From assembly GCA_031367345.1 (NCBI GenBank), contig JANLPR010000161.1:1-29763 (forward strand): a DNA stretch of 29,763 bases. Reading direction: 5' to 3'. The notes under the pieces are model-generated. The model worked only from the letters and a program-made list of their open reading frames with translations, was not told the origin of the DNA and did no database searches. Shown piece after piece: positions 1 to 7,682 of the stretch. The DNA is from JADKIH01 sp031367345 (GTDB taxonomy: Bacteria > Bacteroidota > Bacteroidia > AKYH767-A > 2013-40CM-41-45). Position 1 is the stretch's first letter. The number at the start of each line of letters is the position of its first letter. Made by a program: the position numbers and the translations under genes.

Positions 1-255
1 AAAAATCCTCAAATCAAATAAATCTCGGTCCAGACATTTATTAATTTCGAATCATAAAAATCCTCAAATCAAATAAATCCCGGTGCTGACATTTTGTATC
101 TGCGAATCATAAAAATCCTCAAATCAAATAAATCCCGGTTCAGACATTTATTAATTACGGATCATAAAAATCCTCAAATCAAATAAATCCCGGTCCAGAC
201 ATTTTGTATCTGCGAATCATAAAAATCCTCAAATCAAATAAATCCCGGTGCTGAC
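1..255. repeat. Tandem array of 55-bp units (4.6 copies, cut by window edge)
   Basis: Four full 55-bp units begin at 1, 56, 111 and 166, and a fifth begins at 221 and breaks down near 255. All share a nearly invariant first half (AAAAATCCTCAAATCAAATA, then AATCYCGGT) and end in ATCAT. The second half alternates: units 1 and 3 carry ATTTATTAATT, units 2 and 4 carry ATTTTGTATCTGCG, so the true period may be a 110-bp dimer. The array begins at the first base of the window and must continue or end to the left. There is no open reading frame through it. Units are contiguous with no unique spacers, so it is not a CRISPR. Confidence 0.95.
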
Positions 256-313
256 GTTTTTTCATCCTTCACACTCATTTTTAAGTTGCTACTCATCAAC
301 TATTACTTTCAAA

Positions 314-334
314 AAAAATATCTAAAATATTTTT
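314..334 (-). terminator. Possible AT-only hairpin terminator after the P460 gene
   Basis: Directly beyond the stop codon of the minus-strand haem protein, AAAAATAT and ATATTTTT pair across a five-base loop. The stem has no G or C pairs and is therefore weak. The placement is right for a terminator, but random AT-rich DNA could give the same match. Confidence 0.3.
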
Positions 335-847
335 TCAATGGTAAAGAAATGTTTGTACCAGATCGGCGTTATTGCCACGTGCATGACAAGAAATACATTG
401 ATCGCCTTTTCTGATTCCTGAATATTCTACAATGCCATTCGGATTAAATTCTACCCAGATCCATCCCGATCCACTGTTAGCTGCTTCCGGCGATTTATAC
501 ATCACTGCATATTCTAATAAACTTCCTCCGGATTGATCGTAGATCTCTTTTAAAATAAGCGATCCATTTGGAAAAAAAGTTTTTGATAATCCGGAGAGCG
601 AATCATTCATTGCCGAAATAGCTTTCTGATTAAATCGTATCCTAACAAAATTACCGTGACTTCCATTCGTTGCCGGGTCGGCTACAAGTGTATCGGTGCG
701 ATTATGTAAATAACTAAAAGATGAAACTGTTCTCGCTATACTCCATATCGACTCGTCGCTTACCAATACGCCTTCTTGCTTTTTGGAGGTACATGATATT
801 AACGCTACAAGGGCGATTAGAGAAAGGAGCTTAATGTTGAATTTCAC
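335..847 (-). CDS. Cytochrome P460-like haem lipoprotein
   Basis: The 170-residue product starts with a short positively charged end, a hydrophobic stretch and LISC at residues 16-19, a lipobox that predicts lipidation at Cys19 and anchoring in the envelope. A single c-type haem motif CISCH lies at residues 151-155, near the C-terminus. This layout, a beta-rich body with tryptophan-rich segment and a late CXXCH, is that of the cytochrome P460 / cytochrome c' beta family. Family members include hydroxylamine- or NO-reactive enzymes, but many Bacteroidota copies have no known substrate, so I would not assign a reaction. The characteristic cross-linking lysine of true P460 cannot be confirmed by eye. 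It stands alone, transcribed away from its neighbour at 1161, with the hairpin at 314-334 just after its stop. Confidence 0.75.
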   Translation of the reverse strand: MKFNIKLLSLIALVALISCTSKKQEGVLVSDESIWSIARTVSSFSYLHNRTDTLVADPATNGSHGNFVRIRFNQKAISAMNDSLSGLSKTFFPNGSLILKEIYDQSGGSLLEYAVMYKSPEAANSGSGWIWVEFNPNGIVEYSGIRKGDQCISCHARGNNADLVQTFLYH

Positions 848-1160
848 TTTTCTAAATTAATACTTTTTCGTTTTATTAAACGAGTTTTCTAATAAAAAGA
901 GATGATTCTTCTTTTTCTCGTATATGTAGAATTATGTAATTTTATACAAATAGCTTAAAGCGAGTGCTCGAAACCTAATTTCTTACCCTATTTGTTATGT
1001 AAAATCGTAATAATAAAAATGATTGTCGTTTTATTTCGTTTGAAATATTCGTGTAAAGGCAAACGGTTCTTAACTTTTATACTTTACTTGAGAGGAATTC
1101 AATGGAATAGTTACCTTTCTAACAATAATACCTGCAAGAGCCAACAATTAATCAACCTGA
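848..1160. other. Divergent intergenic region, no gene seen
   Basis: 313 bases between the divergently transcribed haem lipoprotein and the first acetyltransferase. It is AT-rich with stops in all frames. TAACTTTT at 1071-1078 resembles the Bacteroidota -7 box TAnnTTTG with one mismatch, but no TTTG lies at the usual spacing upstream, so I do not call a promoter. No RNA gene or strong hairpin is visible. Confidence 0.6.
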
Positions 1161-1706
1161 ATGGATAATTACTATGAATTACATTTAACTACCTCACGGA
1201 TTCAAACTAAACCGGTAGAAAAAAAAGATGCATTACCCTGGGCTGAGTTTTTTGAATCGGAAGAAGCCATTGAATACTTTAAGCCTTTGCCATACTCTAC
1301 AAATATCGAAAAATCTTCATACTGGATCGATCGCCAATTGACTCGTTATTCTGAAAAACGATTTGGTTTGCATGCTGTTCGTGATATTGAATCGGGATCG
1401 TTCATGGGCCTTTGTGGTTTGTTGTTGCAAGATGTTGATGGTAAATCGGAGATAGAAGTAGGGTATCACTTTATTAAAAAGTTTTGGGGAAATGGCTATG
1501 GTACTGAAGCTGCGCGATTATTTATTAATTATGTATTTCAAAATGGTATTTCCGATTCTGTTATTTCAATTATCGATGTGCGTAATTTGAGATCGCAAAA
1601 AGTAGCTGAAAAGAATGGGTTGAAAATAGATAATCAAACAAAATGGATGGACTCCGATGTAATTATTTATCGCATCGATGAAGAGAGTTTTTCAAAACAA
1701 TTTTAG
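1161..1706 (+). CDS. GNAT N-acetyltransferase (RimJ/RimL-like)
   Basis: The 181-residue protein has the length and order of the Acetyltransf_3 (RimJ/RimL) branch of GNAT enzymes. These transfer an acetyl group from acetyl-CoA to an amine on a protein terminus, small metabolite or drug. The acetyl-CoA pyrophosphate loop is clear at about residues 106-117 (KKFWGNGYGTEA), preceded by a beta strand ending in EIEVGYHF. The C-terminal region NLRSQKVAEKNGL matches the usual NxxSxxvaeKnGF motif of the family. The substrate is unknown. No Shine-Dalgarno site is evident upstream, which is normal for the phylum. The ATG is the first one in frame and puts the domain at the usual place. It is followed after 114 bases by the propeller gene on the same strand. 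Confidence 0.88.
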   Translation: MDNYYELHLTTSRIQTKPVEKKDALPWAEFFESEEAIEYFKPLPYSTNIEKSSYWIDRQLTRYSEKRFGLHAVRDIESGSFMGLCGLLLQDVDGKSEIEVGYHFIKKFWGNGYGTEAARLFINYVFQNGISDSVISIIDVRNLRSQKVAEKNGLKIDNQTKWMDSDVIIYRIDEESFSKQF

Positions 1707-1820
1707 TGAAATTTTTCTGACGTTTTTTTGAGTAAATTAATTTAACGTAATGAGTCGGCTGGTGAACAATGCTAACTTTCAACTGGCCACAAGATTTTTT
1801 TAAAATAGAATTACTGCCCA

Positions 1821-2831
1821 ATGAAAAAGTATTACCTACACAAGCAAATCGGCACACTGCTATTAGCATTATTTTTTATTCCCTGCTACGGACAAGTAGT
1901 TGGAAATAATTTTCGGTGCGGAATCCGAGATAAAGCCGGAAACTTATGGTTCGGTACTATAGGTGCTGGCGTATTTCGTTATGATGCCGTCTCAGCCGAG
2001 TTTACCAATTTTACAAAACAAGATGGTCTGAACGATAACAATGTTGAATCCGTTTTTGAAGATAAAGCCGGAAATCTTTGGTTCGGCACTGAGCATGGTG
2101 TATCTCGTTTCGATGGCAAATCTTTTACCGATATTTCTACGAAAGTAGGACTAGGCCAATTTAATATTAATTATTTTTTGGAAGATAGGTACGGAAATAT
2201 TTGGATTGCCAGTGATGGCTGGGGAGTATTTCGTTACAATCCCGTTTCAGGTGCTATTGCCAATTTTAAAAAAGATGACGGATTAGGTAGTAATAGTGTT
2301 CAATGTATTTTAGAAGATAAAACGGGGACCCTTTGGTTCGGTGAAAGGGCAGGAGGCGTGTGCCGTTACGATTCCGCTTCAAGTAGGTTCGTCAAAGTTG
2401 ATGGAGATGGATGTTTCAGTAGTCAAATTATGAGTATCATAGAAGATAAAGCAGGGAATATCTGGTTCGCGAATTTGTACAATGGTGCGTGCCGCTATAA
2501 TCCTTCATCGAGAGTGTTTACACATTTTACTGAGGAAAATGGTCTTTGTAATGATACTCTTAATTGTATTTATGAGGATAAAAATAGAAATCTTTGGTTT
2601 GGTTGTGGTTGGAGTAAGTGGGGCGAAAGTCGAGGAGGAATTTGTAGCTACGATGGAAAGGCCTTTACTTTTTTTTCAGCAAAAGATGGTCTTGGAAATA
2701 CAGGTGCTTGGACTATTGTAGAAGATAATGACGGAAACATTTGGGTTGGTGCCAGAGATGGATTGTTTCGTTACCATTCTTCATCAGGCAGGTTTGTCAA
2801 TTACACATACAAAGCAATAGGACATGATTGA
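1821..2831 (+). CDS. Secreted seven-blade two-component-regulator propeller protein
   Basis: A 336-residue protein made of a signal peptide (about residues 1-24, ending CYGQ) and seven repeats of about 44 residues. Each repeat carries the Reg_prop signature xEDKxGNLWFGT followed by a tyrosine-rich GVFRYD-type strand. I count seven copies, four being perfect or nearly so, which is exactly one closed beta-propeller. In Bacteroidota such propellers usually form the periplasmic sensor of hybrid two-component systems that detect polysaccharides, where two are followed by a Y_Y_Y domain, a membrane helix and a kinase. Here the protein ends right after blade seven, with no membrane segment or kinase. 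It is therefore an exported stand-alone propeller that may bind a ligand or partner. The cysteine in FIPC is preceded by proline, so a lipobox is unlikely. Confidence 0.88.
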   Translation: MKKYYLHKQIGTLLLALFFIPCYGQVVGNNFRCGIRDKAGNLWFGTIGAGVFRYDAVSAEFTNFTKQDGLNDNNVESVFEDKAGNLWFGTEHGVSRFDGKSFTDISTKVGLGQFNINYFLEDRYGNIWIASDGWGVFRYNPVSGAIANFKKDDGLGSNSVQCILEDKTGTLWFGERAGGVCRYDSASSRFVKVDGDGCFSSQIMSIIEDKAGNIWFANLYNGACRYNPSSRVFTHFTEENGLCNDTLNCIYEDKNRNLWFGCGWSKWGESRGGICSYDGKAFTFFSAKDGLGNTGAWTIVEDNDGNIWVGARDGLFRYHSSSGRFVNYTYKAIGHD

Positions 2832-2997
2832 ACAACAGATCTACACTCGAATAAAAAACCTTCGTAGTTAAAGTAGTACGCATAAAACTAAAATTAAAAA
2901 AATCGTTATTCTCTTCTTCAATTACTCTAAATTATTGAAAGCATACGATTCTGTAAAATGTGTTCTGTCTTTACCAATCAATTTTTTTAATAAGCGT

Positions 2998-3528
2998 ATG
3001 TATGTAATTCCTGTATTTGAAGTTCGAGAAATAATGCAAAGCGATATCGCTCTCATCGTTAATTATTGGATGACGTCGAGCACCGATCATCTTATTGGAA
3101 TGGGAGTTGACCTCAAGAAAATGCCAACGGCAGAACAACTTACGTTCATGCTCTCTGAACAAATTAATCAATCTTATAAGGAGAAAAATTCGTATTGCAT
3201 AATTTGGCTTTACAATGGAATTCCTATTGGCCATTGTAACATCAACAAAATTGTATTTGGGAGTCATGCCTATATGCACTTGCATATTTGGAATGGAATG
3301 AATCGAAAAAAAGGAACCGGTGTAGAACTAATAAAGAGAAGCGTCACCTATTTTTTCGAAAATATGAAACTGAAAAAATTGTATTGTGAACCTTATGCTT
3401 TAAATCCCGCTCCAAACAAAACGCTCGCGAAAGCAGGATTTCATTTTCTAAAAAGATACACCACTACTCCGGGAGCAATGAACTTTGAACAAGAAGTAAA
3501 TTTGTGGGAGTTGTCTGAACAAAACTGA
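2998..3528 (+). CDS. GNAT N-acetyltransferase, second copy
   Basis: A GNAT-fold enzyme of 176 residues from the ATG at 2998. The reading frame extends upstream to a TTG at 2935, but those 21 extra residues are not GNAT-like, while the ATG places the first strand (FEVREIMQSDIALI) at residue 7 as in relatives. The acetyl-CoA loop RKKGTG is at residues 103-108 and fits R/QxxGxG. A late NKTLAKAGF segment matches the usual NxxxxxxxxKaGF region. It is only distantly similar to the acetyltransferase at 1161, so this is not a recent duplication. The substrate is unknown. A strong hairpin follows 36 bases after the stop. Confidence 0.82.
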   Translation: MYVIPVFEVREIMQSDIALIVNYWMTSSTDHLIGMGVDLKKMPTAEQLTFMLSEQINQSYKEKNSYCIIWLYNGIPIGHCNINKIVFGSHAYMHLHIWNGMNRKKGTGVELIKRSVTYFFENMKLKKLYCEPYALNPAPNKTLAKAGFHFLKRYTTTPGAMNFEQEVNLWELSEQN

Positions 3529-3564
3529 ACAGTCAACGCAAATAGTCAAAAGAAAAACCACAAA

Positions 3565-3594
3565 AAAAACCGGTCATTAAAGTGACCGGTTTTT
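3565..3594. terminator. Strong bidirectional Rho-independent terminator
   Basis: AAAAACCGGTCA pairs perfectly with TGACCGGTTTTT across a six-base loop (TTAAAG), a 12-bp stem with a GC-rich core and A/T tracts at both sides. It lies 36 bases after the plus-strand acetyltransferase and about 110 bases after the end of the minus-strand foldase, so it can end both converging transcripts. Confidence 0.9.
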
Positions 3595-3608
3595 CTATCT
3601 AACATTTT

Positions 3609-3678
3609 CTATTTTCTACTGTCTATTTTCTACTCTCTATTTTCTACTCTCTATTTTCTACTCTCTATTTTCTAATCT
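3609..3678. repeat. 14-bp tandem repeat, five units
   Basis: Five contiguous 14-base units of the form CTATTTTCTACTCT begin at 3609, 3623, 3637, 3651 and 3665. Units 2-4 are identical, the first ends in GT and the last has one change. A shorter AATCTCA-type 7-base repeat follows to about 3690. The array lies between the terminator and the stop of the foldase gene, in its 3' untranslated region. It is pyrimidine-rich on this strand, and units of 14 bases would be prone to slippage. Confidence 0.93.
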
Positions 3679-3705
3679 CAAATCTCAAATCTCTATTTCC
3701 AACTC

Positions 3706-5799
3706 TTAATAGAATCTAGAGCGATTGTCTTCAATGTTTGCTTTTTCTTTCAATGAATTGAAAATCTCATATTCACTTCTTGATTTACGTTGATCAAGCA
3801 ATTGTTTTAAATTAACTGAATAATTTGTTGTTGCTGCTGGTGTAGTGAATGATTTCACATTGATCACTGCTACTGAATTATCGCCTTTAATTGCTTTTGT
3901 AGTTGCTCCGGCTTTTGTTACAAATATAACACCTATCATAGTTGGCTCGTTTCCGATTCCTGGAATGTATGTGTTTGCGAAATTTACATTGTCAGCATCT
4001 GTCGCTGTGATATTTAATTTTTGTGCAATTGCATCTACATTACCCGATCCTGCTGCATTGAATTTATCTAAAAGCATTTGTGCCTTTTTAATTTTACGCG
4101 CCTCAATAGTAACTTGATCTTTCACTTCTTCTAATGGAAGAATTCCTTTTTCTTTAGTGTCAACTAAATGTGCCATCACATATTTATCTCCGAAGGTGAA
4201 GATCTTTGAAACGTCGCCTTTATTTGCAGTGTATGCCCAACGAATTAACTCACGAGGCTGATCTAGTCCGGCAATCGTTTTATCGTTTTCGCGTATGTTA
4301 TCTGCTATACGTTTATTCAATCCTTGCTTTACTATTGCAGAATCAAATGCTTCTCCTGTTGTATTACGTGAAGCAAATTCATTCGCTTTATTATATGCTG
4401 CATCATAAGTACGTTGCGATGGTTCTATTTTTCTCTCGATAGTAAGTACCTGCACTTGTTTACTCGCAGAACTCTTGTCAAGTACCTCTATTAAGTGAAT
4501 TCCAAATTGCGATGTTACTACCGGCATATCACCTTTTTTTCCATTAAAGACTGCATCGTTAAATGTAGGAACCATTGCTCCCGGACGGAACCAACCTAAA
4601 TCGCCACCTTTAACTGCCGAACCTTGATCTTTCGAAAATTGAGTCGCAAGGTCTGCAAACTTTGATCCTTTCTTGATAGCATTCTTTAAACTATCAACTG
4701 TTGCCATTGCTCTAGCTGTATCTCCTTTTTCAATATTGATCAATATGTGACGAGCTTTCGCTGAATCGGAAATCATTTTCTCTGCAGACAACTTTGTAAT
4801 CTTTACCGTATTGTTCTCTTCGTAAGGTCCATAAACGGTACCTATCGGTTTTCCAAACAATATTGTATCAAGCATTGCCGGCAATGTTCCTTTTGAATGA
4901 TACGTTGTATCAGGGGCTACATCGCTGTTCTGAATTGCGTAAGATATATTATCAGCCGTTGTACCGAATTCATTTCTGTACACTTCCATCTTTGTCATGA
5001 TCGCTGTGCGGTCTTCTATCGATGGTGTTACATCAAAACTTACATAGTCAGCTTTGCGAATTGTTTCTGCTTGCTTATACTTACTTGAATTTGCATTGTA
5101 ATAGCTCGACAAATCGCTGTCTTCTACTTTCGCTAATGTATCTGCAATTGTATTGAAGTCAAGTCGTGCAAAACGAATGGAAGCATTTGTTTGTGATTCT
5201 ACGTAATTTCTTTTTGCTTCTTCTGAAGTTACAAATATTCCAACCTTAATAAGATCTTTATACTTTGATTGAATTCGCTCTTCAGACATCGCATCTTCAA
5301 ACGTCTTCCATTGACGTTGGGTGTTTTCGTCGCGGTTAGGAAGGTCTTTTAAAAATTTAATGACATCATTCGGATTAAATGAGTTCGTCTTCGGATCTGT
5401 GAATGCTGTTTTGATTTGTGGATGTGGATTTGCTCCGGTACACATTTCGTATAATTCTCCTGCACTGCAAGACAATCCCAGTTTTTTATATTCTTCTCCT
5501 AGCGTAAAATCGTTTACAAACATCGACCATGCTTGCTCACGCAACATGTCTTGTGTGTTTGGATCTACCGACTCACTCTTTGAGTTGATCTTGTAGTTTT
5601 CAGTAAGTTTTTCAACACGCTTCTCGTACTCTGGATAACGTACTTTTTCGCCGGCTACTACGCCAATAACGTTTGAATTTCTTTTTAGAAGTCCTGTGTT
5701 AGATGTTACAAGGTCTCCAAGTACAAAGAGTATCATTGATGCTCCGACAAAACCTATCAGAAGTCCTACACGTTTTCTGATTCTTGAAATGACAGCCAT
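3706..5799 (-). CDS. ppiD: PpiD/SurA-like periplasmic peptidyl-prolyl isomerase
   Basis: The 697-residue protein has one N-terminal membrane helix (about residues 12-30) after a basic end, then a SurA/PpiD-type helical chaperone region, and a parvulin rotamase domain at about residues 345-440. The latter shows KARHILI at its start and the GGDLGWFRPGAMVPTFNDAVF block typical of parvulins. The remaining 250 residues form a second, rotamase-like or chaperone region. Such inner-membrane-anchored proteins help fold outer-membrane and secreted proteins in the periplasm. It is the last gene of the lptC-side block, an order common in Bacteroidota, but lies 354 bases from its upstream neighbour and may have its own promoter. 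The ATG with MAVISRIRKRVG matches the usual start of the family. Confidence 0.9.
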   Translation of the reverse strand: MAVISRIRKRVGLLIGFVGASMILFVLGDLVTSNTGLLKRNSNVIGVVAGEKVRYPEYEKRVEKLTENYKINSKSESVDPNTQDMLREQAWSMFVNDFTLGEEYKKLGLSCSAGELYEMCTGANPHPQIKTAFTDPKTNSFNPNDVIKFLKDLPNRDENTQRQWKTFEDAMSEERIQSKYKDLIKVGIFVTSEEAKRNYVESQTNASIRFARLDFNTIADTLAKVEDSDLSSYYNANSSKYKQAETIRKADYVSFDVTPSIEDRTAIMTKMEVYRNEFGTTADNISYAIQNSDVAPDTTYHSKGTLPAMLDTILFGKPIGTVYGPYEENNTVKITKLSAEKMISDSAKARHILINIEKGDTARAMATVDSLKNAIKKGSKFADLATQFSKDQGSAVKGGDLGWFRPGAMVPTFNDAVFNGKKGDMPVVTSQFGIHLIEVLDKSSASKQVQVLTIERKIEPSQRTYDAAYNKANEFASRNTTGEAFDSAIVKQGLNKRIADNIRENDKTIAGLDQPRELIRWAYTANKGDVSKIFTFGDKYVMAHLVDTKEKGILPLEEVKDQVTIEARKIKKAQMLLDKFNAAGSGNVDAIAQKLNITATDADNVNFANTYIPGIGNEPTMIGVIFVTKAGATTKAIKGDNSVAVINVKSFTTPAATTNYSVNLKQLLDQRKSRSEYEIFNSLKEKANIEDNRSRFY

Positions 5800-6153
5800 A
5801 GCCGTTTGTTTGTTTTAATGTTGTTAATTGATACTATTTCGATTCTTAATTCAAATGCCTTTTATAAGAGTAAAGCTCTAGTTTTCAGTAATTTGAATCG
5901 GTTTTGTGCTATTTGCCACAAAATGAGGGGCGAATATACAATCCTGTGAAGGTAATTCCTAATAGTTTTTAATTGACTGCTCGGCTTTTTGTCGCTCGTA
6001 TTCTGCTCATTTTGGAAGCTAAACGTGAGTCTTGCGCCGCAGTTCTCACATCTTTTACTTTCCAGCCAAAACATTTGCTCGTACTTCCTAATGCAGTTGA
6101 ACGTTCTACTTTCTAAAAAAAAATCTAAAATGGAATTCAACTATGAGTAAAAA
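5800..6153. other. 354-base gap before ppiD, no confident gene
   Basis: An open frame on the minus strand (5862-6140, 92 codons) contains one CENC-type cysteine pair but shows no other family feature, no hydrophobic or charged pattern like its neighbours, and poor start context, so I do not call it. CGAATATA at 5931-5938 is a one-mismatch copy of the -7 box on the minus strand and could start a transcript for ppiD with a leader of about 125 bases, but no TTTG is found at the right spacing. The GC content around 5980-6050 is somewhat higher than the flanks. Confidence 0.5.
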
Positions 6154-7431
6154 TTATTTCTCACTCGAAACTTTCATACGCACTTGTTCTATTCGATTGT
6201 TCCGTACTTTTTGTACTATAATAGTAAATGGAGGAATTATGATCTCTTCGTTTTGGCGAGGAATATTTTCGTGGTGATGAAAAATAAAACCACTCAATGT
6301 TTCAAACGATTCGTCTTCCGGAATTTCGAGATTATATTTCTTATTTAGATAATCTATTTCTAAACGGCCCGAAAAAAGAAATTCATTGTCGCCGATTTGT
6401 TTTTCTGTTTCTTCCGGAACATCGTGCTCGTCTTGTATCTCGCCAAAAATTTCTTCTATCAAATCTTCAATCGTAACCATTCCTGCTGTACCACCAAATT
6501 CATCAACTACAACGGCTACACTCTTGTGTTGGTTGGTGAATTGTTTTAATAAGTCGTTTGCATTCATTACTTCCGGAACAATGGTAACTGGAAGTAGTAT
6601 GTGTGTAATGTCGGTCGGACGTTTGAACATTTCACTGCTATGTACAAAGCCAATTATGTTATCGATATTGTCTCTGTAAACTAGAATTTTTGATAATTTC
6701 GTTTCAACAAAAAGTTTTTGTAATTCACCAATTCCGGCTGTTACATTCACTGCCACAATTTCATTCCGTGGCACCATACTTTCACGCACTTTCACTTCTT
6801 TAAAGTCTAACGCATTTTGAAAAATTCGAATCTCTGAATCAATCTCTTCTGTTTGATTGTTTCGCGTAGAAATTTCTCTGATATACATATCCAGATCTAT
6901 TCTTCCGAATACCGGCCGTTCATCTATAATTTGAATTCGGAATAATTTATTCATTAAAAATGAAGAAATGTTGAGGATAAACCATACAACCGGAGCTAGA
7001 ATAAAATTTAAAATTCTAAGTGGTATAGCCAAGAAACCTAGTGCAGCATTTGGGTTTAAACGGAATAAAACTTTGGGAATAAATTCGGCTGCTATCAGGA
7101 TTATTAATGTACTGATTACTGTTTGAACAATCAATAACATGGCATGACCATGCATTTGAACCGGTAACAATTCTTTGAGTACTTCGGTGTTCAAAATCCG
7201 TTTTTCCATAACGGTACCGTAAATAACTAATCCAATGTTATTGGCGATTAACATGGAAGCAATAAATCGAGAAGGTCTTTTTACAAAATTCCAGATTATC
7301 TTAGCAGATAAATCGCCTTGACTTCGGTCTAATTCTATTCGGAGTTTATTGCTCGACAAAAATGCAATCTCACTGCCGGCTGCGAAAGCTGAAAAAAGTA
7401 AAGTAATAAGTATGATTGTCCAATCTGACAC
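6154..7431 (-). CDS. CNNM/CBS-domain membrane protein (HlyC/CorC family, GldE-like)
   Basis: A 425-residue member of the family often labelled 'hemolysin'. The N-terminal CNNM (DUF21) domain has four hydrophobic segments within about residues 1-160 and the conserved GSEIAFLSSNKLR segment at residues 19-31. A pair of CBS domains follows (about 205-335), with RESMVPRNEI at the first and VVVDEFGGTAGMVTIEDL at the second, then a C-terminal CorC_HlyC domain (about 350-420). Relatives bind adenine nucleotides through the CBS pair and are tied to Mg or Co efflux. A gliding paralogue, GldE, has the same architecture, but its usual neighbours (ssb, mutY, gldD) are absent here, and the lptC-side position points to the general CNNM gene. 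It is downstream of the 66-residue protein in one transcriptional direction. Confidence 0.9.
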   Translation of the reverse strand: MSDWTIILITLLFSAFAAGSEIAFLSSNKLRIELDRSQGDLSAKIIWNFVKRPSRFIASMLIANNIGLVIYGTVMEKRILNTEVLKELLPVQMHGHAMLLIVQTVISTLIILIAAEFIPKVLFRLNPNAALGFLAIPLRILNFILAPVVWFILNISSFLMNKLFRIQIIDERPVFGRIDLDMYIREISTRNNQTEEIDSEIRIFQNALDFKEVKVRESMVPRNEIVAVNVTAGIGELQKLFVETKLSKILVYRDNIDNIIGFVHSSEMFKRPTDITHILLPVTIVPEVMNANDLLKQFTNQHKSVAVVVDEFGGTAGMVTIEDLIEEIFGEIQDEHDVPEETEKQIGDNEFLFSGRLEIDYLNKKYNLEIPEDESFETLSGFIFHHHENIPRQNEEIIIPPFTIIVQKVRNNRIEQVRMKVSSEK

Positions 7432-7458
7432 AGGCGAAAAAAGTAAGGTTTAGAAATG

Positions 7459-7486
7459 CAAATGTAAATTAATTTGCCGGTTCAAT
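7459..7486 (-). promoter_or_regulatory. Possible internal promoter for the CNNM gene
   Basis: On the minus strand TACATTTG (7459-7466) fits the Bacteroidota -7 box TAnnTTTG exactly, and ATTG lies 16 bases further upstream (7483-7486), close to the -33 element though with short spacing. Transcription would begin about 22 bases before the ATG at 7431. Confidence 0.4.
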
Positions 7487-7682
7487 GGTAAAGTTCTTTT
7501 TCGTCTTTTCGTTCAAACTTTATACGCTGCTTACGGCGCAAAGCATACATAAATGATGCAATTGCAGTAATGCCAATCATAAACACACCTGACTCAACAC
7601 CTTCTTTTAGAAACTGAAAGATTGTTAGTCCTACGCAAATGATGGTAATACATAGCCATGCTATTTCTAATGTTCTGATCAT
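7482..7682 (-). CDS. Small two-helix membrane protein of unknown function
   Basis: A 66-residue protein with two hydrophobic segments (about residues 8-25 and 30-48) and a strongly charged C-terminal tail (RRKQRIKFERKDEKE). The two helices are linked by a short acidic turn, so both ends are probably cytoplasmic. Its ATG overlaps the stop of lptC as ATGA, which means translational coupling and makes the gene real despite its size. Small membrane proteins between lptC and the CNNM gene occur in other Bacteroidota but have no assigned role. A function in the lipopolysaccharide export path is suggested only by the position. Confidence 0.75.
   Translation of the reverse strand: MIRTLEIAWLCITIICVGLTIFQFLKEGVESGVFMIGITAIASFMYALRRKQRIKFERKDEKELYH

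Noticed and set aside
1..255. CRISPR-like array at the left edge
   Set aside because: Units are contiguous and 55 bases long, with no unique spacers between them and no cas genes nearby.
2935..2997. Upstream TTG start for the second acetyltransferase
   Set aside because: It adds 21 residues that do not resemble the family, while the ATG at 2998 places the first strand normally.
5862..6140. 92-codon frame with a CENC motif as a zinc-binding protein
   Set aside because: Only one cysteine pair, no family pattern, and it lies in an AT-rich gap where frames of this size occur by chance.
6154..7431. Gliding protein GldE
   Set aside because: The architecture matches, but GldE normally sits near ssb, mutY and gldD, while here lptC and the foldase flank the gene.
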